64,000 nt of DNA from Calothrix sp. NIES-2098 (GTDB lineage Bacteria > Cyanobacteriota > Cyanobacteriia > Cyanobacteriales > Nostocaceae), in assembly GCA_002368175.1 (NCBI GenBank), contig AP018172.1, forward strand, positions 3,222,001-3,286,000, given 5' to 3'. Below are positions 1 through 10,070 of this stretch, one piece after another. Position 1 is the stretch's first letter. Each line of letters opens with the position of its first letter. The translations under genes were made by a program, and so were the position numbers. A model generated the notes under the pieces. The model did no database searches. It was not told the DNA's origin and worked only from the letters and a program-made list of their open reading frames with translations.

Positions 1-3000
1 GAGGTAAATCAAGTAGTTTCTCAGGAAAGTTCTGAGATTGTGGCGTACAAATTTTTGCACGATCGCGTTCAACAAGCTGCCTATTCTTTAATCCCTGAAT
101 CTCACAAGAAATCTACTCATTTAAAAATTGGACAGCTACTTTTACAAAACACATCCAATGAAGCGCTAGAAGCGAGTATTTTTGAGATCGTTAGTCAGTT
201 AAATCAAGGAATTGATATCGTTACTCAACAATCTGAGAAATACGATTTAGCTCGACTTAATTTGATAGCTGGGAGAAAAGCTAAAGCTTCTACAGCTTAT
301 AAAGCAGCCGTAAAATACTTGACATCAGGTATAGAATTACTGTTAGAAAATAGTTGGCAAACCCACTACACGCTGACATTCGGATTATATCGAGAACTGG
401 CAGAGTGTGAATATTTAACTGGCAATTTAAATCAAGCTGAAAAACTATTCGATTTAGCTTTAATTCATGCTCAAAATCAGTTTGAACAGGCAGATATTTA
501 TGCTATTCAGATGTATCTGAAAATGACGCAAGGTGAAAATATCCAAGCTGCTTGTGAAGCGGGATTGCAAGGTTTAAGCGTTATGGGGATGCAACTCCCG
601 ATCGCTATTGCAGAACAACAAGCCGCTATCAAAACTGAACTAGAAGAGTTAAACACTAAACTTGCCAAGATTCAGCCAGCAGATTTATTTAATTTAGCGG
701 AAATGACAGACCCTGTTAGGAAAGTCTGTATAAGTCTTTTAGCCGACCTTTGGGCAGCTACTTATATGGCAGGTCATCAACACCTTGCTGGGCTGAGTTC
801 TCTATTGATGATTAATTTATCGTTGAAATATGGCAATGCTCAAGCTTCTGGTTTTGCTTACTGTCTTTATGGGATGAGTTTGGCTAATCAAGGAGATTAT
901 CAAACAGCTTATGAGTTCGGCACATTAGCTCAAAAACTCGATCGCCATTTCAATAGCACCAAGTTTATTTATAAGACGAATAATATCTTTGCACACACGA
1001 TTAATCCTTATAATCGGCATTTGAAAACGAATTTAGCGGTGTCTGAGCAATCGTTTCAAACTAGCCGAGAAGCCGGAGATGTGGTTTTTGGTGTCTGGGC
1101 AGTTTCGTTTTTGATTTGGGCAATGTTAGTCAAAGGCGATCGCTTGCCTGATATTTATGCAGAAACCGAGAAATATCTCGCTTATGTACAGCAGGTAAAT
1201 GATGTCAATATGCTGTATGCCTTTACATTACAACGACAGTTCCTCCTAAATCTGCAAGACTCCTCTCAAAAAACTGATTTATTAAGTCACCAGGACGAAG
1301 AAGTTCCATATATAGATGTTTGGCGGCAAAAGCAGAACTTTGAACACGGAATTAATTGGTACTGCTTTCTCAAATTACAACTTGCATACATTTATGGGCG
1401 CTATGCAGACGGCGTTGCAGCAGCATTAGAAGCAGAGAAAACTCTACCTGCAAACGCTGGATTTTTCCCGATTATTCAATACCATTTCTATTACCCTCTG
1501 TGTTTAGCCGCACTCTATGTGACTGCGACATCAGAGGAAAAACAGCAGTATTGGCAGCTTATACAAGAACATCAGCAAATTATCAAACAATGGGCGGATA
1601 ATTGCTCAGAAAACTTTCAACATCGCTATCTATTGCTATCTGCGGAAATGTTGAAAATTTCTGGCAAGGGTATTGAAGCCATAGATTTATACGATCGCGC
1701 CATTGCTTTTGCCAAAGCCAACGAATATATCCAAGAAGAAGCGATCGCTAATGAACTCGCCGCCAAGTTTTATTTGGAATGGGGTAAAGAAAAAGTGGCC
1801 GCAGGCTATATGCAAGAAGCTTACTACTGTTATGCGCGGTGGGGAGCATTAGCTAAAACCCAAGATCTGGAAAACCGCTATCCCAATTTGTTGCGCCCAA
1901 TTTTGCATCAAGTAGCCCAAAGCCTAAATCCCTTGGAAACCTTAGCTGCGATCGTGGCTTCCAATACTACGATTCAAACCTCTACCATCAGCTGCACGTC
2001 CAGCACTAGCATTAATGCAGCCATTGATTTCGCTACAATTCTCAAAGCCTCTCAAGCCATTTCTAGCACAATTGAATTAGATGAATTGCTGCACCAACTA
2101 AGCCAAATTATTCTCAAACATTCTGGCAGCGATCGCTGTGCTTTAATCCTACCTGATAGCTATGGCAAATGGCACCTGAGAGCTATTGCTACACCTGAAA
2201 TCACAGAACTTTGTTCCCAACCTTTAGAGGGCAATTCTAACTTACCGATCAAGCTAATACAGTACGTCAAAAACACCAAAGAAATCGTTATCATCGACAA
2301 TCTCAAAAGCGATCTACCCGTAATTGACGAATATTTGACCCAGCGACAGCCTCAGAGTGTAATGTGCTTGCCAATTCTTAATCAGGGATATTTAATTGGG
2401 ATTTTGTATTTGAAGAATTACTCAACTAGTGGTGTATTTACGAGCGATCGCGTCCTCATTCTTAACTTCCTTTGTACCCAAGCTGCTATTTCTCTTGAAA
2501 ATGCGCGACTCCACGCTTTAGAACGGGAGAAATCTTATCATCTAGAGCAATCTCAAACCAGATTGCAACTGATCATTCAAAGAACACCTGTAGCTGTAAT
2601 GGAGTGGAATAATTGTTTTGAATTTCAGGCTTGGAACCCAGCAGCAGAAAAAGTATTTGGCTATCGAGAAGAGGAAGTTTTAGGGAGACATTTCCGTTGC
2701 ATTATTCCTGAAGAATATCATGTTTATGTAGATGATGTAGCCGCACAAATTTTAGCGCAAACAGGCGGTTCTCATGCAATTAACGAAAACTTGACTAAGG
2801 ATGGGCAACGTATTATTTGTGAGTGGTTTAATGCTCCTATTTTCAACTCAAATGGAGAGATTTGTGGTGGAGTTTCGATGGCTTTAGATATTAGCGATCG
2901 CAAACATGCAGAAGCTGCTGTCCAGCAAAAATCTCAGGAACTAGAAAAAGCTCTGCAAAACTTACAACAAGCACAATTACAAATTGTTCAAAGTGAAAAA

Positions 3001-3804
3001 ATGTCGGCTTTAGGTAATCTTGTTGCGGGTGTTGCTCACGAAATTAATAATCCTGTTGGGTTTATTAATGGTAATATTCAACCAGCATACGAAGGCATCC
3101 AAGATTTATTTAATTTGCTCGACCTTTACCAAAATAAATTTACTGAGCCTGGTGAAGAAATCGAGGAAGAAATTGAAAATATTGATTTAGAGTATCTACG
3201 AGAAGATTTACCAAAATTGATTTTTTCAATGAAAGAAGGAGTGCAACGCATCCGCGAAATTAGTAATAGTTTGCGTACATTTTCGCGGGCTGATTCTGAA
3301 TATAAAGTTCCTTTCAACATTCATGATGGTTTAGATAGCACTATCTTAATTCTTAAACACCGACTCAAAGCTAATGAAAACCGTCCAGCAATTGAAGTTA
3401 TCAAAAATTACGGTAATTTACCCCCAATTGAGTGCTTTCCCGGACAGTTAAATCAGGTATTTATGAATTTATTGGCAAATGCTATTGATGCCTTAGAAGA
3501 TGCAAATGTCGGACGTTGCTTTGCTGAGATGCAAGCTCACCCAAATATCATCTCTATTACTACTCAACTGAGTGAGGATGGCAAGCAAGTCAATATTAGT
3601 ATCAAAGATAATGGTATAGGAATGACAAAAGAAATCAAAGATAAAGTTTTTGACCATCTTTATACTACAAAAATGGTTGGTAAAGGTACGGGTTTAGGAT
3701 TAGCGATCGCTCGTCAAATTATTGTTGAAAAACACGGGGGTACTCTTAAAGCTAATTCCGCACCAAACCAAGGAGCAGAGTTTGTAATTACACTACCAAT
3801 GTGA
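1..3804 (+). CDS. ATPase/GAF/PAS sensor histidine kinase, 5' end cut by the window
   Basis: The frame is open from base 1, so the start lies upstream; GTG at 40 is only the first start codon in the window. Numbering from base 40, the N-terminal residues match the end of an AAA-type ATPase module, followed by a long TPR-like helical region to about residue 640, a GAF domain (about 660-830), a PAS domain (about 845-960) and a histidine kinase core. The H-box is VAHEINNP with His near residue 1000; N-box NLLANAIDAL, DNGIGM and GTGLGL boxes follow. This order is typical of cyanobacterial three-part proteins that also carry an N-terminal Ser/Thr kinase, which would lie outside the window. It probably autophosphorylates in response to a soluble signal; no ligand can be named. 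No receiver is fused. Confidence 0.9.
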   Translation, partial: EVNQVVSQESSEIVAYKFLHDRVQQAAYSLIPESHKKSTHLKIGQLLLQNTSNEALEASIFEIVSQLNQGIDIVTQQSEKYDLARLNLIAGRKAKASTAYKAAVKYLTSGIELLLENSWQTHYTLTFGLYRELAECEYLTGNLNQAEKLFDLALIHAQNQFEQADIYAIQMYLKMTQGENIQAACEAGLQGLSVMGMQLPIAIAEQQAAIKTELEELNTKLAKIQPADLFNLAEMTDPVRKVCISLLADLWAATYMAGHQHLAGLSSLLMINLSLKYGNAQASGFAYCLYGMSLANQGDYQTAYEFGTLAQKLDRHFNSTKFIYKTNNIFAHTINPYNRHLKTNLAVSEQSFQTSREAGDVVFGVWAVSFLIWAMLVKGDRLPDIYAETEKYLAYVQQVNDVNMLYAFTLQRQFLLNLQDSSQKTDLLSHQDEEVPYIDVWRQKQNFEHGINWYCFLKLQLAYIYGRYADGVAAALEAEKTLPANAGFFPIIQYHFYYPLCLAALYVTATSEEKQQYWQLIQEHQQIIKQWADNCSENFQHRYLLLSAEMLKISGKGIEAIDLYDRAIAFAKANEYIQEEAIANELAAKFYLEWGKEKVAAGYMQEAYYCYARWGALAKTQDLENRYPNLLRPILHQVAQSLNPLETLAAIVASNTTIQTSTISCTSSTSINAAIDFATILKASQAISSTIELDELLHQLSQIILKHSGSDRCALILPDSYGKWHLRAIATPEITELCSQPLEGNSNLPIKLIQYVKNTKEIVIIDNLKSDLPVIDEYLTQRQPQSVMCLPILNQGYLIGILYLKNYSTSGVFTSDRVLILNFLCTQAAISLENARLHALEREKSYHLEQSQTRLQLIIQRTPVAVMEWNNCFEFQAWNPAAEKVFGYREEEVLGRHFRCIIPEEYHVYVDDVAAQILAQTGGSHAINENLTKDGQRIICEWFNAPIFNSNGEICGGVSMALDISDRKHAEAAVQQKSQELEKALQNLQQAQLQIVQSEKMSALGNLVAGVAHEINNPVGFINGNIQPAYEGIQDLFNLLDLYQNKFTEPGEEIEEEIENIDLEYLREDLPKLIFSMKEGVQRIREISNSLRTFSRADSEYKVPFNIHDGLDSTILILKHRLKANENRPAIEVIKNYGNLPPIECFPGQLNQVFMNLLANAIDALEDANVGRCFAEMQAHPNIISITTQLSEDGKQVNISIKDNGIGMTKEIKDKVFDHLYTTKMVGKGTGLGLAIARQIIVEKHGGTLKANSAPNQGAEFVITLPM

Positions 3805-3827
3805 GTGCAAATAGATAGAAAATAGCT

Positions 3828-3856
3828 AATCTCGCACATAGTAACTGTGCGAGATT
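3828..3856. terminator. Hairpin between convergent genes
   Basis: An 11-bp inverted repeat (AATCTCGCACA / TGTGCGAGATT) with a 7-base loop lies 23 bases after the kinase stop and 43 bases from the end of the convergent acyltransferase gene. No long T-run follows on either strand, so it may end transcription in both directions or just insulate the two transcripts. Confidence 0.5.
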
Positions 3857-3899
3857 GATAAAAACATTTATTTGTTAGATCGGTACTTATTTGTGTCTG

Positions 3900-5027
3900 T
3901 TAAACTTTGAAAAACCAGCGTTGGCGATACATAATTACTGCAACTACCCACCAAAACAAGACGGTGACGAGAGCAAATAATAGCGAACCGTTGAATGTGC
4001 CAGCCCAAGAGGCGAAAATATTTTGGTAAATCCAATCGTAGGTGCTGGGGGCTTTTTCACCAGTACCGATATTGGTTTTCACTAAGATTTTAATTAGTAA
4101 AACAGAAGCAACGAAAAGAGCGATCGCATTTAAGCCCATGATTTCAAATGGTTTACCCCAGCGCTTTATTCGCCGAACTTCGATGAGTTCATAACAAGCA
4201 GCTAATAACAGTAACGCCCATCCACTAGTAAACACAACATAGGAACTCGTCCAGATTTTTTTGTTGATGGGAAATGTCCACCCCCACGCCCAACCAATAA
4301 TCAAGCAACCGATACCAAATAAAGCTAAACCGATACTTGTACGCGATTGTACGGGTTGAGAACGTATCCATTGCCCTGTGAAATAGCCAGCAAGAACGCT
4401 CACAATAGCAGGAATCGTACTGAAAAGTCCCTCTGGATCTCCCATCAAATTGAAACCATCACCTTTATACAGATGTGCTTGCGGTATAATCAGGCGATCG
4501 ATATATGCGCCGAAGTTACCTTCCCGTGTCAATACACCAGCTCCATAACCAGGTACGGGTACATACATCATTGCTAACCAATAGCCAATGAGTAGTACGC
4601 CTGCTAATATCCATTGCCCTTTACGCGGTAACTTCAGGACTGTTAAGGAAGCGAATAGGTAAGCCAGACTAATTCTTTGTAACACCCCCATAATTCGGAT
4701 GCTGCTCAGGTCAAAAGTCCAAATCCCTTTATTCCAAAAACCATTGAGTAGCAAACCTAAAGCAAAAAGAATCGCCGCGCGGCGCAAGATCCGCCAGTAA
4801 ACACCCGATTGAGGTTTTTCTCCTTCGGTGTACTTTGACAGCGAAAAAGTCATTGCCACACCAATAATGAACAAAAAGAAGGGAAATACTAAGTCAGTTG
4901 GTGTGCAGCCGTTCCATGCGGCATGGTCTAAGGGAGGATATTTATCATCTGCGACTCCCGCCATATTAACGAGAATCATGCCAGCAATGGTAATACCTCG
5001 AAAAACATCAAGTGAGGTCAGACGCAT
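3900..5027 (-). CDS. DUF5009 / heparan-alpha-glucosaminide N-acetyltransferase-like membrane protein
   Basis: 375 residues with roughly ten hydrophobic segments. The N-terminus LTSLDVFRGITIAGMILVN and the following PTDLVFPFFLFIIGVAMTFS are hallmarks of the COG4299/DUF5009 family related to lysosomal HGSNAT, which moves acetyl groups across a membrane onto glucosamine-type sugars. The bacterial members' substrate is mostly unknown, so an acyltransferase acting on a periplasmic or wall sugar is an inference. The start ATG at 5027 places the conserved motif directly at the N-terminus, as is usual for the family. The gene stands alone, convergent with the upstream kinase and divergent from clpB. 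Confidence 0.85.
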   Translation of the reverse strand: MRLTSLDVFRGITIAGMILVNMAGVADDKYPPLDHAAWNGCTPTDLVFPFFLFIIGVAMTFSLSKYTEGEKPQSGVYWRILRRAAILFALGLLLNGFWNKGIWTFDLSSIRIMGVLQRISLAYLFASLTVLKLPRKGQWILAGVLLIGYWLAMMYVPVPGYGAGVLTREGNFGAYIDRLIIPQAHLYKGDGFNLMGDPEGLFSTIPAIVSVLAGYFTGQWIRSQPVQSRTSIGLALFGIGCLIIGWAWGWTFPINKKIWTSSYVVFTSGWALLLLAACYELIEVRRIKRWGKPFEIMGLNAIALFVASVLLIKILVKTNIGTGEKAPSTYDWIYQNIFASWAGTFNGSLLFALVTVLFWWVVAVIMYRQRWFFKV

Positions 5028-5845
5028 AGCAGGAAATTTATCTTTGAAATATCTAACATTACTCCTGCTGTTGCAGACGATCGAGTAAAGTTTTTAGACT
5101 AACATACAAGTTAAAATTTTGTAAAGTTTACCTTTAACAACTAGGGTACACATGGCGCATTTCAAAATGGCTCTGTTCCCAAAGTGGGAGCAATGCTTGC
5201 TTTGCTGCGTTCATCTGAGGTTGCGAGCAGTTAATTTTTCCATTTTCTATAATAATCCAGATCAATATCTGAGTTAATAAATCTGCGTTAAATCTTTTTT
5301 CGTATACAGCATTATTCATCCTCTGCACGTGTTTTTCTTAGCAACTAACAGCATTCTTAAAATTATTAGGTTTCCTATATACTGGGTTACTGCTATGAAT
5401 TATCTACATCATCTATATTTTTAAAATCCGATAGTCAAAACCTTGTATCCATTGGATAAATTGTTGAATTGTTTCTAAAAATGACATTTAATAATTTATT
5501 TGAAGATATATTTTCTAATTAGTAATTTATCAAGTCATTTTAAATGATGCAGTGATGTCCAATACTGTTAAGGAGTGTTGAGTAAAGCAAATCACATTAG
5601 TCATCTTGAAGCAAGAGAATACCTCAGAGACAACAAAGCGAATGGTAGTGGTTTACTACTCGGAACTCAAGACAGACAACTCAGCACAGCAAAATAGAGG
5701 TAATACTACTACTTGAGAAAGAGTGAAGACCGATCCAGCTATTTACCACCCTCTTCTTAAAATGATTCTATAAGAACTAATTTGATTCTCTTTGCGCGGA
5801 TCGACCGTCTGATGCGAGTGTTAGTTAAGCCCTCTCCACAAGCCT
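5028..5845. other. Intergenic region upstream of clpB
   Basis: 818 bases, AT-rich, between two divergent genes. It must hold promoters for the acyltransferase gene (minus) and clpB (plus). The last 280 bases before clpB are less AT-rich than the centre and look like an untranslated leader. No CIRCE operator (TTAGCACTC-N9-GAGTGCTAA) was found. A doubtful small minus-strand ORF is listed separately. Confidence 0.5.
5134..5328 (-). CDS. Possible small hypothetical protein
   Basis: 64 codons from GTG at 5328, or 61 from an ATG at 5319. The composition is protein-like, with a hydrophobic stretch LLTQILIWIIIENGK in the middle. There is no convincing ribosome binding site: AGAGG touches the internal ATG. 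I do not recognise a family. It sits alone in the intergenic region upstream of clpB. It may be chance; comparison with related genomes would settle it. Confidence 0.3.
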   Translation of the reverse strand: MQRMNNAVYEKRFNADLLTQILIWIIIENGKINCSQPQMNAAKQALLPLWEQSHFEMRHVYPSC

Positions 5846-8464
5846 ATGCAACCAACTAATCCAAATCAATTTACAGAAAAAGCTTGGGAAGCGATCGCCC
5901 ATACCCCAGATATTGTTAAACAATATCAACAACAACAGATAGAAAGCGAACACCTGATGAAAGCGCTGCTAGAACAAGAAGGTCTAGCTAGCGGAATTTT
6001 GACGAAAGCGGGTGTGAATCTGCAAAAAGTCCGAGATCGCGCCGAACAATTTATTCAACGTCAGCCGAAAGTATCCGGTAGCAGCACTTCTGTTTACTTA
6101 GGACGCAGCTTAGATACTCTGTTAGATCGGGCGGACGCTTATCGTAAAGAATTTAAGGACGACTATATTTCAATTGAGCATTTATTGTTGGGTTATGCCA
6201 AAGATGACCGCTTTGGTAAAGCTTTATTCCAAGAATTTGGTTTAGACGAAGGCAAGCTAAAAAATATTATTAAACAAATTCGGGGGAGCCAGACAGTGAC
6301 CGACCAAAATCCAGAAGGTAAATACCAATCGCTGGAAAAATATGGGCGTGACCTTACAGAAGCAGCCCGTAAAGGTCAACTCGATCCGGTGATTGGCCGC
6401 GATGATGAAATTCGCCGCACAATCCAAATTCTCTCTCGTCGCACCAAGAATAACCCCGTACTCATTGGCGAACCAGGTGTTGGTAAAACTGCGATCGCCG
6501 AAGGACTAGCACAGCGAATTGTCGCTGGCGATGTTCCGCAATCCCTCAAAGACCGCAAGCTGATCGCCTTAGATATGGGCGCTTTGATTGCTGGGGCCAA
6601 ATTCCGGGGTGAATTTGAAGAACGCCTGAAAGCAGTATTAAAAGAAGTTACCGAATCTGGCGGTAATATTGTTCTATTTATTGATGAAATTCATACTGTT
6701 GTTGGCGCTGGTGCAACCCAAGGCGCAATGGATGCGGGTAACTTGTTAAAACCCATGTTAGCCAGAGGCGAGTTGCGCTGTATTGGGGCGACAACTTTGG
6801 ATGAGTATCGCAAATATATAGAGAAAGATGCAGCCTTAGAAAGACGCTTCCAACAAGTTTATGTAGATCAGCCCAGCGTGGTAGATACAATCTCTATCTT
6901 ACGGGGGTTGAAAGAACGGTATGAAGTTCACCACGGCGTGAGGATTTCTGATAGTGCTTTAGTCGCCGCTGCAACATTATCCAGTCGTTATATTAGCGAT
7001 CGCTTCCTGCCAGATAAAGCCATCGACTTAGTAGACGAAGCCGCAGCCAGACTGAAAATGGAGATTACCTCCAAGCCAGAAGAACTTGACGAAATCGATC
7101 GCAAGATTTTGCAACTGGAAATGGAGAAGCTATCTCTGCAAAAAGAAAGCGATTTAGCTTCTAGAGAACGCTTAGAAAGGCTGGAAAAAGAACTCGCAGA
7201 TCTCAAAGAAGAACAAAGAACTCTGAACGCCCAATGGCAATCTGAAAAAGATGTCATCACCAAAATTCAGGCGGTAAAAGAAGAAATTGACCGAGTTAAC
7301 CTAGAAATTCAGCAAGCAGAACGGAATTACGACCTTAACCGGGCTGCGGAGTTGAAATACGGCAAGTTAACCGATTTACACCGCAAGTTAGAAGCCGCCG
7401 AAAGCGAACTGACACGTGCCCAAGGTACAGGAAAATCACTGCTGCGGGAGGAAGTAACTGAAGCCGACATTGCGGAAATCATTTCTAAATGGACAGGGAT
7501 TCCCATCAGTAAGTTGGTGGAATCGGAGAAAGAAAAACTGCTGCACTTAGAAGACGAACTGCACCGTCGCGTCATAGGACAAGATGAAGCCGTCACAGCT
7601 GTAGCCGATGCGATTCAGCGATCGCGTGCTGGATTAGCCGATCCCAACCGTCCAATTGCTAGCTTTATTTTCCTAGGCCCCACAGGTGTTGGTAAAACCG
7701 AGTTAGCCAAAGCCCTAGCAGCATATATGTTCGACACTGAAGAAGCATTAGTGCGAATTGATATGTCTGAGTACATGGAGAAGCACACTGTTTCGCGCTT
7801 AATTGGTGCGCCTCCAGGATATGTTGGCTACGAAGAAGGCGGACAACTGACAGAAGCAATTCGCCGTCGTCCTTATGCAGTGATTCTCTTTGATGAAATC
7901 GAGAAAGCACACCCGGATGTATTTAATATCTTCCTGCAAATTCTCGATGATGGTCGCGTTACCGATGCCCAAGGCCATACGGTAGACTTCAAGAATGCAA
8001 TTATTATCATGACCAGTAACATCGGTTCGCAGTACATTCTCGATGTCGCCGGAGACGATCTGCGCTATGACGAAATGCGCCATCGGGTACTAGAAGCTAT
8101 GCGCAATAGCTTCCGTCCAGAGTTCCTCAACCGCATTGACGAATTTATTATTTTCCACAGCTTGCAGAAGCGGGAATTGCGGCAGATTGTACAGTTACAA
8201 GCAGATAGATTGCGTCAAAGACTTAGCGATCGCAAGATGTCCTTGAGATTATCTGATGCGGCTCTTGACTTTTTAGCTGAGGTTGGATACGATCCCGTGT
8301 TTGGAGCGCGTCCACTGAAGCGAGCAATTCAACGAGAATTAGAAACTCAAATTGCCAAAGCTATCTTGCGCGGCGAATTTCACGACGGCGACTCTATCTT
8401 TGTAGATGTGCAAAATGAACGCCTTTCCTTCAGCCGTTTGCCTGTTGAGGTGTTTACTAGCTAA
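5846..8464 (+). CDS. clpB: ATP-dependent disaggregase ClpB
   Basis: 872 residues, full length for the family. Domains in order: Clp N-domain (about 1-145), first AAA+ module with Walker A GEPGVGKT at 208-215 and Walker B VLFIDEIHT, the coiled-coil middle domain (about 405-530) that marks ClpB rather than ClpC, and the second AAA+ module with Walker A GPTGVGKT at 611-618 and LFDEIEKAHPDVF. With DnaK it pulls proteins out of aggregates in the cytosol. The start fits the MQPTNPNQFTEKAWEAI N-terminus usual for cyanobacterial ClpB1, although no clear ribosome binding site precedes it. A strong terminator follows. Heat regulation is likely, but no operator is visible. Confidence 0.97.
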   Translation: MQPTNPNQFTEKAWEAIAHTPDIVKQYQQQQIESEHLMKALLEQEGLASGILTKAGVNLQKVRDRAEQFIQRQPKVSGSSTSVYLGRSLDTLLDRADAYRKEFKDDYISIEHLLLGYAKDDRFGKALFQEFGLDEGKLKNIIKQIRGSQTVTDQNPEGKYQSLEKYGRDLTEAARKGQLDPVIGRDDEIRRTIQILSRRTKNNPVLIGEPGVGKTAIAEGLAQRIVAGDVPQSLKDRKLIALDMGALIAGAKFRGEFEERLKAVLKEVTESGGNIVLFIDEIHTVVGAGATQGAMDAGNLLKPMLARGELRCIGATTLDEYRKYIEKDAALERRFQQVYVDQPSVVDTISILRGLKERYEVHHGVRISDSALVAAATLSSRYISDRFLPDKAIDLVDEAAARLKMEITSKPEELDEIDRKILQLEMEKLSLQKESDLASRERLERLEKELADLKEEQRTLNAQWQSEKDVITKIQAVKEEIDRVNLEIQQAERNYDLNRAAELKYGKLTDLHRKLEAAESELTRAQGTGKSLLREEVTEADIAEIISKWTGIPISKLVESEKEKLLHLEDELHRRVIGQDEAVTAVADAIQRSRAGLADPNRPIASFIFLGPTGVGKTELAKALAAYMFDTEEALVRIDMSEYMEKHTVSRLIGAPPGYVGYEEGGQLTEAIRRRPYAVILFDEIEKAHPDVFNIFLQILDDGRVTDAQGHTVDFKNAIIIMTSNIGSQYILDVAGDDLRYDEMRHRVLEAMRNSFRPEFLNRIDEFIIFHSLQKRELRQIVQLQADRLRQRLSDRKMSLRLSDAALDFLAEVGYDPVFGARPLKRAIQRELETQIAKAILRGEFHDGDSIFVDVQNERLSFSRLPVEVFTS

Positions 8465-8491
8465 TCTGGTTATTCCTAACCTTATACAAAG

Positions 8492-8527
8492 ATGCCAAGA
8501 AACTACAAAGTTCTTGGCATTTTTTTT
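8492..8527 (+). terminator. Rho-independent terminator of clpB
   Basis: A 10-bp perfect stem ATGCCAAGAA / TTCTTGGCAT with a 9-base loop is followed by a run of T, 27 bases after the clpB stop codon. Confidence 0.85.
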
Positions 8528-8983
8528 AGTAACCTGTTATACCAATTATCGAAAAATCTGATACATAGACATTCTGTGTAGGCGTTTAAGCATTGCTCAA
8601 CCCTTACCACATATTTGTATCATGATTAACTTAACAAGGTATTACAAGTAGCGATCGCTATTCGGTTGTTCTTGCAATATCTATATGTTGATGCTGTCTA
8701 ATTATTACCAAGGCATGAATTTAAATCATCTTTTTTAGTCAATAATATTCTACCGTAGTAGATTAAAATAAATTACAATATATTTTTGATAATCATCCTT
8801 TTAATAGTTGACTATTTATCTGTATTTATGCATCTCAAACTCAATCCACCATAGCTTTTACAGAATTTTCTTAGAAAACAAACCAAGCTTATTCAAAGCT
8901 AAAATATGCAACCCGGAATTAGATTTGTTTGTCATGTAGTTGTGAGTAGATTAAATAATTTTCATCAGAGGAGCAAATATCTT

Positions 8984-9220
8984 ATGGCGTTAGAACAGGT
9001 AAAAGCTTTTTATGACCTTTTAACATCAGACCCAGCAATTTACGATCAATATTTTAAGAAATGCTGTACCCAAGGATTTTTTGGCAGTTACCATTGGGAT
9101 AAAACAAAAATTGTCAGATTTGCTGCTACTCATGGCTATAACTTCAATGAAACTGAACTAGATCAAATCTGGTTTGAAGGCGAGTCCAGCTTTACCGAAA
9201 ATTCTCTAAATTTAGCATAA
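8984..9220 (+). CDS. Nif11-like small protein
   Basis: 78 residues starting MALEQVKAFYDLLTSDPAIY and ending SLNLA. The spacing of QVKAF, a central DKTKIVRFAATHGYNF and a following acidic ELDQIWFE matches the Nif11 domain (PF07862). An in-frame start exists at 8906, but ATG 8984 has AGAGGAG ten bases upstream and gives the family's N-terminus, so I choose it. Nif11 domains occur both as nitrogen-fixation-associated proteins of unknown role and as leaders of ribosomally made peptides. Here there is no Gly-Gly cleavage site, no cysteine-rich core and no modifying enzyme nearby, so a free-standing protein is more likely. The role is unknown. Confidence 0.75.
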   Translation: MALEQVKAFYDLLTSDPAIYDQYFKKCCTQGFFGSYHWDKTKIVRFAATHGYNFNETELDQIWFEGESSFTENSLNLA

Positions 9221-9447
9221 TCTGGCAATTTTTATTAAGAATTAAGCATAAATATTGTCAAAGTATGCAATGCTTAGGCTAAATCCCTTTTTCTTACCTG
9301 GGCTTTCTTTCAACTTCATTAATAAATGGGGCAAGAGACATCCAAAGCCTTTTTGAAGAAGAAGATGAGTAGGTTGTTATTCCTGTAATTTAGACTAAGA
9401 AGTACACAACGACTTAGGGAAACTAAGTTAAAAAATTATTTGATTTA

Positions 9448-9475
9448 AAGACGCTTTCTTATAGGAAAGCGTCTT
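9448..9475 (-). terminator. Terminator of the SRPBCC-DUF924 pair
   Basis: An 11-bp stem AAGACGCTTTC / GAAAGCGTCTT with a 6-base loop lies 14 bases beyond the DUF924 stop. Read on the minus strand it is followed by an AT-rich tract containing TTTTTT. Confidence 0.7.
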
Positions 9476-9489
9476 GGCTAGAAATTGCA

Positions 9490-10065
9490 TTAAAATATAG
9501 AATCTGGCTGTTGCAAGAACTCTATTTCTTCTGGAGTTGAAGGACGTCCTAAAATACTATTTCTATGAGGAAAACGCCCAAAACGCTCAATTATTTCCAT
9601 ATGACGAAAAGCATATTTAATTGCACTAGCACTTTCTCTATCGTGACTAATTTGCTGAAATAGCTTCACGCAGCGTCGCTGATCCTCTAGGTTTTCGCTA
9701 TGTTCAAAAGGCAAATATATAAACCAGCGTTGTACAGGCAAAAATTCCCGATCGTAGCCTCTAGCTACAGCTTGCTGTGCTGCTGAAAGCGCTTCCCAGT
9801 CAGTCGCAAAAGCTTCGGGAGTTCCACGAAACATATTTCGCGGAAATTGATCTAGCAGCAGAATCAAGGCTAGACAGGTTTCCGGCCAATCTACCCAATC
9901 GTCTAAAAATCCTGCTGCTGCTTTTCGGTAATCTTCAAGAAAACGGCTGGTCAATTCCCGATCGAAATCCGTTGTTGTACGAAACCAAAAATCCCTAGGT
10001 TTGCCGTAACTCGGTTCATCAGGATGGCCAAACCAGAATTCCAAAATAGCTTTTGCCTGTGACAT
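9490..10065 (-). CDS. DUF924 family protein
   Basis: 191 residues. AKAILEFWFG at the N-terminus, LALILLLDQFPRNMFRGTPEAFATD in the middle and PVQRWFIYLPFEHSE later are the defining motifs of DUF924, an all-helical TPR-like fold found in bacteria and eukaryotes. No enzymatic activity is established for the family and I do not assign one. It starts 5 bases after the stop of the SRPBCC gene upstream, so the two are almost surely co-transcribed. A terminator hairpin follows. Confidence 0.9.
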   Translation of the reverse strand: MSQAKAILEFWFGHPDEPSYGKPRDFWFRTTTDFDRELTSRFLEDYRKAAAGFLDDWVDWPETCLALILLLDQFPRNMFRGTPEAFATDWEALSAAQQAVARGYDREFLPVQRWFIYLPFEHSENLEDQRRCVKLFQQISHDRESASAIKYAFRHMEIIERFGRFPHRNSILGRPSTPEEIEFLQQPDSIF

Positions 10066-10070
10066 TGCTG

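Noticed and set aside
8984..9220. RiPP precursor peptide
   Set aside because: No Gly-Gly cleavage site, no core rich in Cys/Ser/Thr and no modifying or export gene nearby.
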